A stretch of 35,219 nt of DNA, from contig CANRKE010000003.1 in assembly GCA_947631135.1 (NCBI GenBank), positions 1 to 35,219 of the forward strand, given 5' to 3'. The notes below the pieces were generated by a model. The model had not been told where the DNA came from. It searched no databases and saw only the letters and a program-made list of their open reading frames with translations. The position numbers and the translations under genes are program-made. This DNA comes from an uncultured Bacilli bacterium. GTDB taxonomy: Bacteria > Bacillota_I > Bacilli_A > RF39 > UBA660. Positions 15,544 through 23,146 of this stretch are shown piece after piece (within the stretch, counting starts at the first letter, position 1; each line of letters begins with the position of its first letter).

Positions 15544-16872
15544 ATGAGGAAGGTAGTGAAAATAAGTTTATATTTAATATTTTTAGTAAGCATTATATAT
15601 ATAAATTGTGATATAGTTTTTGCATCAGAATCAAATACTATACTTAAAGATACTATACTTAAAAATGATGTAGTAGAATATAATGATGAATCAAAAATAG
15701 ATCAATTATATTATTTAGAAAAAGAAAATGATAAAATATATTTTTATGCTGGAAATATAAAAAATAATAATGTTGTTTTTAATAGTTTAAAATTTAATAT
15801 TATTGGTATAGATTTAAATGGTAATATAAAAATTATGTATAACCAAGATGATATAAAAGCAACTTCTTCTAATTATAGAGAAGTATTAAATAATTGGTAT
15901 AAAGAAAAATTTGATAAAAGTGATACAAAAAATATAATAACTAAAACTCAAACTTGTGATACTCTTAATAATAATTTATTTTGTGATAATATAGTTGAAG
16001 AAGATGTAGCACTTATATCACTTCAAGAATATAAACATTCAAAAATAAATAACGAAACATTTTTAAATAAAGAATACAATTATTATTTTTGGACAACATA
16101 CTATAATCATAAATATTATTTTGACGCTATTAATGATGAAATACACACTACTAAATTAAAAGAATTTAACATATATCCCGTAATAACACTAAGTTCTAAA
16201 ACAATGATTGGTTCTGGTGATGGTACAGAAACTAGTCCATTTGTAATAGCAAATACAATTTATGGAAATAGTGAAAATACTATAAAAGAAGATAGAAAAG
16301 TAAAACTTGATAATCCAAAAATAATAAAGAAAGATGATATTGATCTATTAATAAAGGATAATAATTTAAATTCTATAACATATGAAATATATAATAATAA
16401 TGAGATGGTATACAGTATTAAATTTTTAAAAGAAGAGTTAAAGAGTGTCTCTGAATTTAATTTAAATATTATATTTAATGAATTAGATGATAGTATAAGT
16501 AAAAACGTTAGAAAAATCTTAAAGGATAAAAAATATAAATATTTTACAATTGAAAATACTAAAGAATTTCCATCTACTGCAATAACAAGTATTAATACTA
16601 AGGATATGTTTAATGAAGAAGATACATTATGGTTGTATTATTACAATGAAGAAGAAAATAAATTAGAATATGTTGATAATAATTTATTAGTTGAAGATGA
16701 TTTAGTTACACTAAATATTAATAAAGGTGGAAAGTATATTCTTTCACTAGATGAAATAGTAAATCTTAAGGATACAGTAAATACTAAAAAATATATATTA
16801 TTTAGTATATCAATATTATCAGTTATAGGTATTTTTAGCATCATTTTAATAAAAAAATATAAAAAAAATTAG
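15544..16872 (+). CDS. Membrane-anchored surface protein with a divergent copy of the domain in the first gene
   Basis: A 442-residue protein. It has an N-terminal signal peptide (hydrophobic residues ~8-22, likely cleavage after VFAS) and a C-terminal membrane helix at ~416-437 followed by the basic tail KKYKKN, so it is anchored facing out without an LPXTG motif. Residues ~50-240 follow the layout of the domain in the 2-1330 gene: IYFYAGNIKNNNVVFNSLKF, IIGIDLNGNIKIMYN, a NNWYKEKF block, a Cys pair and the ending YPVITLSSKTMIGSGDGT-SPFVI. Residues ~250-405 form a second beta-rich domain (LKEELKSVSEFNLNIIFNEL, DMFNEEDTLWLYYYNEEENK, NINKGGKYILSLDE) of a type seen in Firmicutes surface proteins. 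ATG 15544 follows AGGGGAT. Monocistronic. No enzymatic motif; a structural or adhesive role is inference. Confidence 0.75.
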   Translation: MRKVVKISLYLIFLVSIIYINCDIVFASESNTILKDTILKNDVVEYNDESKIDQLYYLEKENDKIYFYAGNIKNNNVVFNSLKFNIIGIDLNGNIKIMYNQDDIKATSSNYREVLNNWYKEKFDKSDTKNIITKTQTCDTLNNNLFCDNIVEEDVALISLQEYKHSKINNETFLNKEYNYYFWTTYYNHKYYFDAINDEIHTTKLKEFNIYPVITLSSKTMIGSGDGTETSPFVIANTIYGNSENTIKEDRKVKLDNPKIIKKDDIDLLIKDNNLNSITYEIYNNNEMVYSIKFLKEELKSVSEFNLNIIFNELDDSISKNVRKILKDKKYKYFTIENTKEFPSTAITSINTKDMFNEEDTLWLYYYNEEENKLEYVDNNLLVEDDLVTLNINKGGKYILSLDEIVNLKDTVNTKKYILFSISILSVIGIFSIILIKKYKKN

Positions 16873-16890
16873 AAAAAACTATATTTATTA

Positions 16891-16916
16891 TTAAATTTAT
16901 TTTATAATAAATTTAA
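16891..16916. promoter_or_regulatory. Perfect A/T palindrome overlapping a possible -10 box of ung
   Basis: TTAAATTTATT-TTAT-AATAAATTTAA has 11-bp perfectly complementary arms. It contains TATAAT (16903-16908) 23 bases before the ung start, with only TATATT (16880) as a -35 at 17 bases. There is no T-run after it, so it resembles an operator or mRNA 5' stem more than a terminator. Confidence 0.4.
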
Positions 16917-16931
16917 GTGTGGTGATATTTT

Positions 16932-17594
16932 ATGATAGGAAATAAATGGGATGAAGTATTAAAAGAAGAATTTAATAAAGATTATTTTCTAAAACTTATG
17001 GATTTTATTCAAAATGAATATAAAGAAAAGATAGTATATCCATATTATCCTAATATTTTTAATGCCCTTAAATATACTGATTATGATAAAGTAAAAGTAG
17101 TAATTATTGGTCAAGATCCATATCATGGATTAGGTGAAGCACATGGGTTATCGTTTTCTGTTTTAGAAGGTGTAAAAAAACCTCCTTCACTTAAAAATAT
17201 ATTTAAAGAATTACATGATGATTTAAATATACCTGAACCATTATATGGTAATTTAAAAAAATGGACTGATGAAGGTGTAATGCTTCTTAATACAGTTTTA
17301 ACTGTTGAAAAAGATAAACCTGCCTCTTACCAAAATATAGGGTGGGAAACTTTTACTGATGCTGTTATAAGTAAAATAAATGAAAAAGATACTCCTGTTG
17401 TATTTATACTTTGGGGTAACTTTGCTAAAGGTAAACAATCACTTATAACTAATCCTAAACATTATGTAATTACTTCTGCACATCCATCACCATTTTCAGC
17501 AAACAAAGGATTCTTTGGTACAAAACCATTTTCTAAAACAAATGAGTTTTTAAAGAAAAATGGAATAGATCCTATTAATTGGGATTTAAATTAA
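16932..17594 (+). CDS. ung: Uracil-DNA glycosylase (family 1)
   Basis: Removes uracil from DNA, the first step of base excision repair in the cytoplasm. At 220 residues it has normal length. The water-activating motif GQDPYHG is at 60-66 (catalytic Asp62), PPSLKNIFKEL follows, then LLNTVLTV, the VFILWGNFAKGK block, and the DNA-intercalation loop HPSPFSA starting with His184. The start ATG 16932 follows GGTGAT. The gene appears monocistronic and is chromosomal housekeeping content between two accessory surface and stress loci. A fully typical family member with no missing residues. Confidence 0.97.
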   Translation: MIGNKWDEVLKEEFNKDYFLKLMDFIQNEYKEKIVYPYYPNIFNALKYTDYDKVKVVIIGQDPYHGLGEAHGLSFSVLEGVKKPPSLKNIFKELHDDLNIPEPLYGNLKKWTDEGVMLLNTVLTVEKDKPASYQNIGWETFTDAVISKINEKDTPVVFILWGNFAKGKQSLITNPKHYVITSAHPSPFSANKGFFGTKPFSKTNEFLKKNGIDPINWDLN

Positions 17595-17598
17595 AACC

Positions 17599-17636
17599 GA
17601 GTAGAGGAAAATAATTAAATTATTTACCTCTACTTG
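17599..17636 (+). terminator. Hairpin terminator after ung
   Basis: AGTAGAGG (17600-17607) pairs with CCTCTACT (17627-17634); after one A-A mismatch the stem continues with AAATAA/TTATTT around a TTAAA loop. The T-tail is weak, so efficiency is uncertain. The rest of the gap to 17776 shows nothing recognisable. Confidence 0.6.
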
Positions 17637-17776
17637 CTTCATATATAATAAAGTTATATTACAAATTTAAGAAATTAATACTGGTGGTGTAAGATAAAAT
17701 AATTTATTGATATGTATATCTATAACATTAAATAGTGTAAAGTAGTACATTAAATATTTTTAATTTTAATTTTTTG

Positions 17777-17785
17777 TGATATACT
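17777..17785 (+). promoter_or_regulatory. Possible extended -10 promoter of the stress module
   Basis: TGATATACT is an extended -10 form; the region at -35 is only T-rich. It lies 62 bases before the chosen start of the next gene. Confidence 0.4.
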
Positions 17786-17846
17786 GATAATACATTGAAA
17801 ACTAATTAAAAAAAATAAACAAGTAAATATGATTGTAGGAGATAGA

Positions 17847-18803
17847 ATGAAAAAGAAAATAGTAGTATATTTAATTTTAATATTTAGTTTAGGTTTAGTA
17901 CTTGCTCCAATAAAAACTGTTAAATCTGATTCTGGATGGGACAGTGACTATGATTCTGGCTGGGATTCAGATTCAAGTTGGGATTCAGATTTTGGATGGG
18001 ATAATGATTATGATTCTGGAGGCTGGGATTCAGACTCACGTTGGGATGATGATGATAATTATTCAAATAATTACAATTATAGTTATAGTTCTAGTATTCC
18101 TGACAATGCTTTAATTTATATATTTATTATATTTGGTATAGTACTTATAATAATTATTTATGCAAGTAATAAAAATAATAGGAATAATAGAAATAACAGA
18201 AACGGTGGAAATGGTTCATCTAGTAGCTCATCTAATAATTATCAAGATATTAATATTCAAAAGATAAAAACTATTGATCCTAGTATTGATGTTTCTGAAT
18301 TTCAAGCAAAAGCATTCCAAATATATAAGGATATTCAAGAAGCTTGGATGAATTTTGATACTGATACAATAAGAAAATTAACTACTGATGAAATATATAA
18401 TATGTACAGTAGCCAATTAGAAACACTTAAATTAAAGAAACAAAAAAATATTATGAAAGATATTTCACTTATGGATATTAAAATAATTAACATTAAAAAA
18501 GAAAATGATGTTATAACATTAAGTGTATATCTAAAAGTTAAATGTTATGATTATGTTATTAAAGAGGAAACTGGAGAAACAGTAAGAGGAAATGATAAAC
18601 GTAAAATAATAATTGAATATGTTATATCATTTGTAAAATCAGCATCAAATAACAAAAGTATAGAAAAATGTCCTAACTGCGGTGCTCCTGTAGATATCGT
18701 AAGTTCTGCAACATGTCCATATTGTGATAGTGTTTTAGTAAAAAATTCTAGTGATTATGTTATGAGTAAGAAGACTACTGTTGGACAATCATTAGATAGA
18801 TAG
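17847..18803 (+). CDS. Membrane protein with Trp-Asp-Ser repeats, Tim44-like domain and zinc ribbon
   Basis: A 318-residue protein. Signal-like hydrophobic N-terminus (~5-22), then a low-complexity stretch (~28-70) of repeated SGWDSD / SSWDSD / GWDNDYDSG units, a membrane helix (~88-106), an Asn/Arg/Ser linker, a Tim44-like domain (~150-255: FQAKAFQIYKDIQEAWMNFD, IYNMYSSQLETLK) and a zinc ribbon with Cys275, 278, 290 and 293. If the N-terminal signal is cleaved or spans the membrane, the repeat is outside and the Tim44-like and zinc parts inside. Start choice: the frame is open from ATG 17829, but the AGGAGA ribosome site (17837-17842) points to ATG 17847. It is 9 bases upstream of a shorter paralogue and near a YdjI-like gene, a layout recalling the B. 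subtilis ydjGHI membrane-stress operon. Function is inferred from that context. Confidence 0.7.
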   Translation: MKKKIVVYLILIFSLGLVLAPIKTVKSDSGWDSDYDSGWDSDSSWDSDFGWDNDYDSGGWDSDSRWDDDDNYSNNYNYSYSSSIPDNALIYIFIIFGIVLIIIIYASNKNNRNNRNNRNGGNGSSSSSSNNYQDINIQKIKTIDPSIDVSEFQAKAFQIYKDIQEAWMNFDTDTIRKLTTDEIYNMYSSQLETLKLKKQKNIMKDISLMDIKIINIKKENDVITLSVYLKVKCYDYVIKEETGETVRGNDKRKIIIEYVISFVKSASNNKSIEKCPNCGAPVDIVSSATCPYCDSVLVKNSSDYVMSKKTTVGQSLDR

Positions 18804-18812
18804 GAGAATATA

Positions 18813-19328
18813 ATGAATGAATTTAATGAAGCAATGTTTAAAACAAAAGTTGATAATATATTTGTAAAATTGTATACATCTATTATGAAAGGAAATTTAG
18901 ATGATGTTGCTCACTTCATAAATAGTGATGTTTACGAAAAATATAATAATTATATTTTAGAATTAGATAGTAAAAATCAAAGACAGATATATGATGAATT
19001 AAATGTTAAAAATACTATTGTTCTAAAAAGAGAAATATATAATGATAAAGAAGTTGTTGAAGTTCAGTTAATATCAAGATATATGGATTATATAATCAAT
19101 AAAGATACAGGTGATTTAATATCTGGAGATGACACTAGAAGAATAGAAAAAATAAATAATTTAATATTTGAAAAAAAAGTAAACACCAAAGATAGTACTC
19201 TAGTTCATAAATGTCCTAGTTGTGGTGCTAATATAAGTGTTAATACATCTGGAAAATGTGAATATTGTGGTAGCATTTACAATTTAGAAGATTATGATTA
19301 TATTTTAGTGTCAATTACTACAAAATGA
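18813..19328 (+). CDS. Soluble Tim44-like/zinc-ribbon paralogue of the upstream protein
   Basis: A 171-residue protein with no signal peptide or membrane segment. Residues ~1-130 match the upstream protein's Tim44-like domain in layout: a helical start (FKTKVDNIFVKLYTSIMKGN), then VEVQLISRYMDYIINKDTGD and LISGDDTRR, which parallels DYVIKEETGETVRGNDKRK upstream. A zinc ribbon closes the protein (Cys134, 137, 149, 152). AGGAG (18802-18806) overlaps the previous stop and is 6 bases from the ATG, so the two are co-translated. It ends in TGA, the only such stop in the window, with an in-frame TAA two codons later. Probably a partner of the membrane-bound paralogue, an inference. Confidence 0.65.
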   Translation: MNEFNEAMFKTKVDNIFVKLYTSIMKGNLDDVAHFINSDVYEKYNNYILELDSKNQRQIYDELNVKNTIVLKREIYNDKEVVEVQLISRYMDYIINKDTGDLISGDDTRRIEKINNLIFEKKVNTKDSTLVHKCPSCGANISVNTSGKCEYCGSIYNLEDYDYILVSITTK

Positions 19329-19349
19329 GTTTAAAAAAAATAAAAACTA

Positions 19350-19358
19350 TGATAAAAT
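19350..19358 (+). promoter_or_regulatory. Possible extra promoter before the SPFH gene
   Basis: TGATAAAAT is an extended -10 form in the 68-base gap; a weak TTTAAA lies 17 bases upstream. It could let the SPFH gene be expressed alone. Confidence 0.35.
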
Positions 19359-19396
19359 AAAACTACAAATAATTAACGATTAAGGAGGAAATAAAT

Positions 19397-20623
19397 ATGG
19401 GTTTAATTAAAGCACTAACATCTAGTACTTCATCAGTTTTAGGAGATCAATTTAAAGAGTTTATAACATGTCCTACAATTGATAAAAATGTACTAGTACA
19501 AAGGGGAGAAATACATCACGGAGATGGAAACAAAAATCCTTCCGAAGGAGTAATATCAAACGGAAGTGGCATTGTTGTACCAGAAAGTACAGCAATGATG
19601 ATAATTGAAAACGGAAAAATTTTAGATTTTTCTGCAGAAGCTGGAACATACACTTTTGATAATAGTTCAGAACCAAGTATTTTTACTGGAGGATTTGGAA
19701 ATGGATTAAAAGAAAGTATCAAAAATATTGGAAGTCGTATTACTTTTGGTGGTGGTACTGCTAAAGACCAAAGGGTTTACTATATAAACTTACTTTCATT
19801 GACTGGAAATAAATTTGGTTCACCACAACCAAAAAAAATAACAGATGATAAATACGGAATGTTAGAAGTTACATTCTTTGGAGAATATGCAATAAAAGTT
19901 GATAATCCTGCTGTATTAATAGAAAATGTCATAGGATCAAATGCAAAAGATACAATATTGTTTTCTGATATTTTAGAGGATCAATTCAAGACTAAATTTG
20001 TTGAAAAATTAACTCAAGCAATAACAACAGTTATGAGAAAGCACAAAATTCCATTTGGTGATATAGGAATGTATGGAACTGATATTTCTAATGAGATGAA
20101 TAATCTTTTAGATAGTGACTTAGTTTCTAAGTATGGTATTAAGATTTCTGATGTTGCAATAGCAGATATAAATTTGACTGATGAATCTATGAAAAGAGTA
20201 TCAAAAATTGATGATGCAACTATATTCTCAGATGCAAAATTACAAAGTGGTTTAATGGCTAATGCAAGTGCTGAAGCTTTACAAAATGCTGCTTCCAATG
20301 GAAATGGAGCAATGATGGGATTTATGGGAATGAATATGGCAAATAATGCAGGAACAACTATGATGGGAGCAGTTAATCAAAATCCATATTCTGATAATTC
20401 TGTAAAGGAAGAAAAAGAAATAATAGAACCAGGAACTCTTTTCCAAAATAATACAGACACAAAAGAAAATAGTATAGAGTCAAAAAATGAAAATGATATT
20501 AATCAAGAATCTAAAGAAGAAACAATAGCAAATTCTAGTGCTAGTCCAAAGTTTTGTCCTGAATGTGGAACTAAAACAAATGGTGGAAACTTCTGCACTA
20601 ATTGTGGTCACAAATTACAATAA
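19397..20623 (+). CDS. SPFH-domain protein with C-terminal zinc ribbon (YdjI-like)
   Basis: A 408-residue cytoplasmic scaffold-type protein. It begins MGLIKALTSSTSSVLGDQFK and runs through ITCPTIDKNVLVQRGE, SGIVVPESTAMMIIENGKIL and a long SPFH core to about residue 290, matching the YdjI-like 'virion core' SPFH subfamily. A Gly/Met/Ala/Asn-rich region (~285-330: GFMGMNMANNAG) follows, then a charged Asn/Glu linker, and a zinc ribbon CPECGTKTNGGNFCTNCG (~386-403). SPFH proteins form membrane-associated oligomers; in B. subtilis YdjI works with YdjG/YdjH to recruit PspA under membrane stress. No PspA homologue is in the window. The ribosome site AAGGAGG (19382-19388) is among the strongest here. 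It follows the two Tim44-like/zinc genes in one direction. Confidence 0.85.
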   Translation: MGLIKALTSSTSSVLGDQFKEFITCPTIDKNVLVQRGEIHHGDGNKNPSEGVISNGSGIVVPESTAMMIIENGKILDFSAEAGTYTFDNSSEPSIFTGGFGNGLKESIKNIGSRITFGGGTAKDQRVYYINLLSLTGNKFGSPQPKKITDDKYGMLEVTFFGEYAIKVDNPAVLIENVIGSNAKDTILFSDILEDQFKTKFVEKLTQAITTVMRKHKIPFGDIGMYGTDISNEMNNLLDSDLVSKYGIKISDVAIADINLTDESMKRVSKIDDATIFSDAKLQSGLMANASAEALQNAASNGNGAMMGFMGMNMANNAGTTMMGAVNQNPYSDNSVKEEKEIIEPGTLFQNNTDTKENSIESKNENDINQESKEETIANSSASPKFCPECGTKTNGGNFCTNCGHKLQ

Positions 20624-20653
20624 TTGATACAAAATTATTTTGTAATTTAAATT

Positions 20654-20703
20654 AAATCACGGTACTTATTCTAAATGAATAAGACTGTGATTTTTATTTT
20701 TTT
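20654..20703 (+). terminator. Strong terminator after the SPFH gene
   Basis: AAATCAC (20654-20660) pairs with GTGATTT and, after a short internal mismatch region, CTTATTC pairs with GAATAAG around a TAAAT loop; a long T-rich tail follows. Confidence 0.8.
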
Positions 20704-20895
20704 AACTAATTTATTTTCATCAACATATTATAATTAAGTGAATTTTCTTTTGAAATAGCAGATCTTTTTGTTTCTTTTTCATAAGATAGTCTTACACTAT
20801 TTGCAACTTTTCCAAAACGAATGACAATTTCAGGATCAAATATTTCATCAATTCTTTCACACATAATTTTGCTAGTTAAAGCTTAAATGGCACTC
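20704..20895 (-). pseudogene. Internally deleted remnant of a Bro-N gene
   Basis: Bases 20707-20814 match 22114-22222 (3' end of the intact Bro-N gene) with one deleted base and two substitutions, about 97%. The next block, 20825-20891, matches 22575-22642, so about 350 bases of the gene are missing between the blocks. The one-base deletion breaks the frame near the C-terminus. Same orientation as the intact copy, on the other side of the nuclease gene. Confidence 0.85.
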
Positions 20896-20914
20896 TCTTC
20901 AAATTAATATGATT

Positions 20915-21934
20915 TTATTTATTTTCTAAATCAATATGTAAATTTAATTCTTCTTCAGTCGGTAATTCTTTTAAAATTTCAGGTGGTAAATATTCCGATA
21001 ATTCATACGAACTAACTCCAATTGGTTTATTTATATCTCTTAACGCATATTCAACATTTAATTTATTTTTATTTCTAACAAGTATAATCCCAATAGATGG
21101 ATTATCTAATTCTGTTTTTAATGTATCATCTAATGCAGATAAATAATAATTCATTTTTCCTGCGTATTCTGGTATAAATTTTTTATTTTTAAGTTCAATT
21201 GCAACATAACAATGTAACTTAGTATGGTAAAATAATAAGTCAATAAAATTTTCTTCGTCATTAACTGTAACTCTATATTTATTAGCAATAAAACTAAATC
21301 CATTTCCTAATTCTAACAAAGTCATTTTAATTCTATCTATCATTGCTTTTTCGATATCTTTTTCTACAAAATTCTCACGTAGTGCACCAACATCAAATAT
21401 ATAAGGATCTTTCATAATTTCTTTTGCTAAAGAACTTTGTGGTTGTAGAAGTGTTAGTTTAAAATTATTAGGTTTATCCCCAAGAATTTGCCTACTATAT
21501 GCATTTCTTCTTATTTGAGTTTCTAAATAATCATAACTCCAACCATTATTATAAGTTTCTTTTATATACCATATTTTTTGATTATTATCCTTAACTCGAT
21601 GCATTATTAATGTATTGTGTGACCACGGTATTTTATATGAATATTCTTTCAATTGTTCATTGTCTTTTACTGATAAATAATACTTCTTCATATCACGAAG
21701 ATTTCTAGGAGAATAACCTTTTGCATTAGGAAATTCAAGTTTCAATTCAATTGACATTTCATTTATAAAATTGTTACCATATTCACTATTCTCATATATA
21801 ATTTTACCAATATAAAAATATAAATCCATTACATTAATATTAGCATTTTCAAATATTTCTAATTGAGTATTTTTGATTTTAGTTACTATTTTATCTATAG
21901 CAATCTTAAAGTCATTTAATTTAATTTCTATCAT
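20915..21934 (-). CDS. YhcG/DUF1016-family PD-(D/E)XK nuclease
   Basis: A 339-residue protein. The N-terminal ~165 residues are the helical DUF1016 part (LYFYIGKIIYENSEYGNNFI, NLRDMKKYYL, IPWSHNTLIMHRV, YIKETYNNGWSYDYLETQI). The C-terminal part is the nuclease fold: RVTVNDEENFIDLLFYHTKL with Asp232, then VAIELKNKKF giving Glu247-x-Lys249, then EYAGKMNYYLSALDD. The key residues appear intact. Proteins of this family are found next to restriction-modification, toxin and mobile genes; the natural substrate is not established. ATG 21934 has a strong GAGGAGG site 7 bases upstream. The gene is sandwiched between two copies of Bro-N sequence and preceded by a 30-bp palindrome and a gene remnant, all signs of an accessory, recombined segment. 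Confidence 0.88.
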   Translation of the reverse strand: MIEIKLNDFKIAIDKIVTKIKNTQLEIFENANINVMDLYFYIGKIIYENSEYGNNFINEMSIELKLEFPNAKGYSPRNLRDMKKYYLSVKDNEQLKEYSYKIPWSHNTLIMHRVKDNNQKIWYIKETYNNGWSYDYLETQIRRNAYSRQILGDKPNNFKLTLLQPQSSLAKEIMKDPYIFDVGALRENFVEKDIEKAMIDRIKMTLLELGNGFSFIANKYRVTVNDEENFIDLLFYHTKLHCYVAIELKNKKFIPEYAGKMNYYLSALDDTLKTELDNPSIGIILVRNKNKLNVEYALRDINKPIGVSSYELSEYLPPEILKELPTEEELNLHIDLENK

Positions 21935-21950
21935 ATTTAAACCTCCTCGT

Positions 21951-21980
21951 ACAATTTGGCAGACGTGTCTGCAAAATTGT
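21951..21980. repeat. 30-base near-perfect inverted repeat upstream of the nuclease gene
   Basis: Arms 21951-21964 (ACAATTTGGCAGAC) and 21967-21980 (GTCTGCAAAATTGT) pair at 13 of 14 positions around GT. The GC-rich core GCAGAC/GTCTGC stands out in this AT-rich DNA. It lies 16 bases before the nuclease start; an operator, a recombination site or a hairpin are all possible. Confidence 0.6.
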
Positions 21981-21993
21981 TATTTATTTTAAT

Positions 21994-22095
21994 TTATTTT
22001 TTAAAATTACGTTTAATTTTATCTACAAGTAAAATCATCTTATCATGAATTGCATGTTTTTCTCTATAAAATCCACAGTATCAGATTCAATAGAT
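21994..22095 (-). pseudogene. Frameshifted C-terminal remnant of an unidentified gene
   Basis: On the minus strand, frame one reads FKSIESDTVDF (22097-22068) and the next frame reads YREKHAIHDKMILLVDKI then KRNFKK and TAA (22068-21994). One lost base at about 22068 explains the shift. The pieces join into a plausible ~34-residue charged helical C-terminus. It lies between the Bro-N and nuclease genes. The family is not recognised. Confidence 0.45.
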
Positions 22096-22956
22096 TTAAA
22101 TTTTTTGTTCAATTAATTTATTTTCATCAACATATTGATAATTAAGTGAATTTTCTTTTGAAATAGCAGATCTTTTTGTTTCTTTTTCATAAGATAGTCT
22201 CGCACTATTTGCAACTTTTCCACCACGAGCAGCAACTTTCATATTTTCATTTAAACCTTTTGGGTGTTCAGAGGTTGCTATATCACGAGCAGCAATTTCA
22301 CCAATATTAGTTAGTGCAATTTCAATATCTGTCATATTATCCCTTAAGCTTTCTTTTCTTAAACCTTTATATACTTTGTATTCTTTCGCTTTCATTCCAG
22401 ACCAACCTTTATATATTTCATTTGTAAGCATTGCATATTCTACTGGCTTTTCGATTCCACCAGATTTCCATATATCAGTTAATTTAAATCTATCGACAAT
22501 TTCAATTAATCTTTTTTTAATCCACTCATCACTATAACCTAATCTTCTATAATAATTAACAGCTCTATTAATAGCAATTTCAGGATCAAATACTTCATCA
22601 ATTCTTTCACTACCCAATTTTGCTAGCCAATGTTTAAATGGCTCTGCTTTAGGTGAAGGAACAGATTCAATTAATCTTAATATTCCTTTAGTATCAAGTG
22701 TATCTGTTAAATAACTTTTTCCATCTTTTTTAGATTTCATTTTTAGTTGCACGATATTTTCGTGCAACTCACTACCTTCTTGTTTCAACTTTCTTTTTAA
22801 ATCACTCCAATAATTTCTAGGAATATTAGCATCAGTTAAAATACCAATAACATCAACTACACTAAAATAATAATCTTCTTTCTCACTATCCCATATACTT
22901 CTAATTTCACTACCCTCAAATAGATTAGTAATTGTTTCTAATTTGTTTTGTTTCAT
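22096..22956 (-). CDS. Bro-N domain protein (phage antirepressor-like)
   Basis: A 286-residue protein. Residues ~8-115 form a BRO/Bro-N domain (IRSIWDSEKEDYYFSVVDVI, RNYWSDLKRKLKQEGSEL, TDTLDTKGILRLIESVPSP, FKHWLAKLGSERIDE). The rest is helical and conserved in this chromosomal type (NYYRRLGYSDEWIKKRL, GWSGMKAKEYKVYKGLRKE, DNMTDIEIALTNIGEIAARD) and ends in a basic, Lys/Glu-rich tail. Bro-N domains occur in phage and baculovirus DNA-binding regulators; in bacteria such genes often sit next to DUF1016 nucleases and restriction systems. ATG 22956 has AAAGGAT upstream and its own promoter. The 3' end is duplicated beyond the nuclease gene. Role as regulator of the neighbouring nuclease is inference. 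Confidence 0.85.
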   Translation of the reverse strand: MKQNKLETITNLFEGSEIRSIWDSEKEDYYFSVVDVIGILTDANIPRNYWSDLKRKLKQEGSELHENIVQLKMKSKKDGKSYLTDTLDTKGILRLIESVPSPKAEPFKHWLAKLGSERIDEVFDPEIAINRAVNYYRRLGYSDEWIKKRLIEIVDRFKLTDIWKSGGIEKPVEYAMLTNEIYKGWSGMKAKEYKVYKGLRKESLRDNMTDIEIALTNIGEIAARDIATSEHPKGLNENMKVAARGGKVANSARLSYEKETKRSAISKENSLNYQYVDENKLIEQKI

Positions 22957-23002
22957 TTTTATAATATCCTTTCGTTTATATATACTTCATAAATGTAATC
23001 AC

Positions 23003-23031
23003 AGTATAATATAATCTACATTAACAGTCAA
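23003..23031 (-). promoter_or_regulatory. Promoter of the Bro-N gene
   Basis: On the minus strand TTGACT (23026-23031) and TATACT (23003-23008) are 17 bases apart, 47 bases upstream of the ATG. Confidence 0.7.
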
Positions 23032-23146
23032 TACTTTTATTTAAATTAGCAAGTAAAATATTCTTGCATATTATTTATACTAATCTACAAATGAACTATA
23101 TGAATAAAATATTTCATATTACCATAAATTTAAATAGGTGATATTA

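Noticed and set aside
19473..19722. Two minus-strand frames within the SPFH gene
   Set aside because: They overlap a conserved SPFH core, overlap each other, and show no family pattern.
20704..22222. Insertion sequence around the nuclease gene
   Set aside because: The flanking repeats are gene fragments in direct orientation; no transposase or terminal inverted repeats are present.
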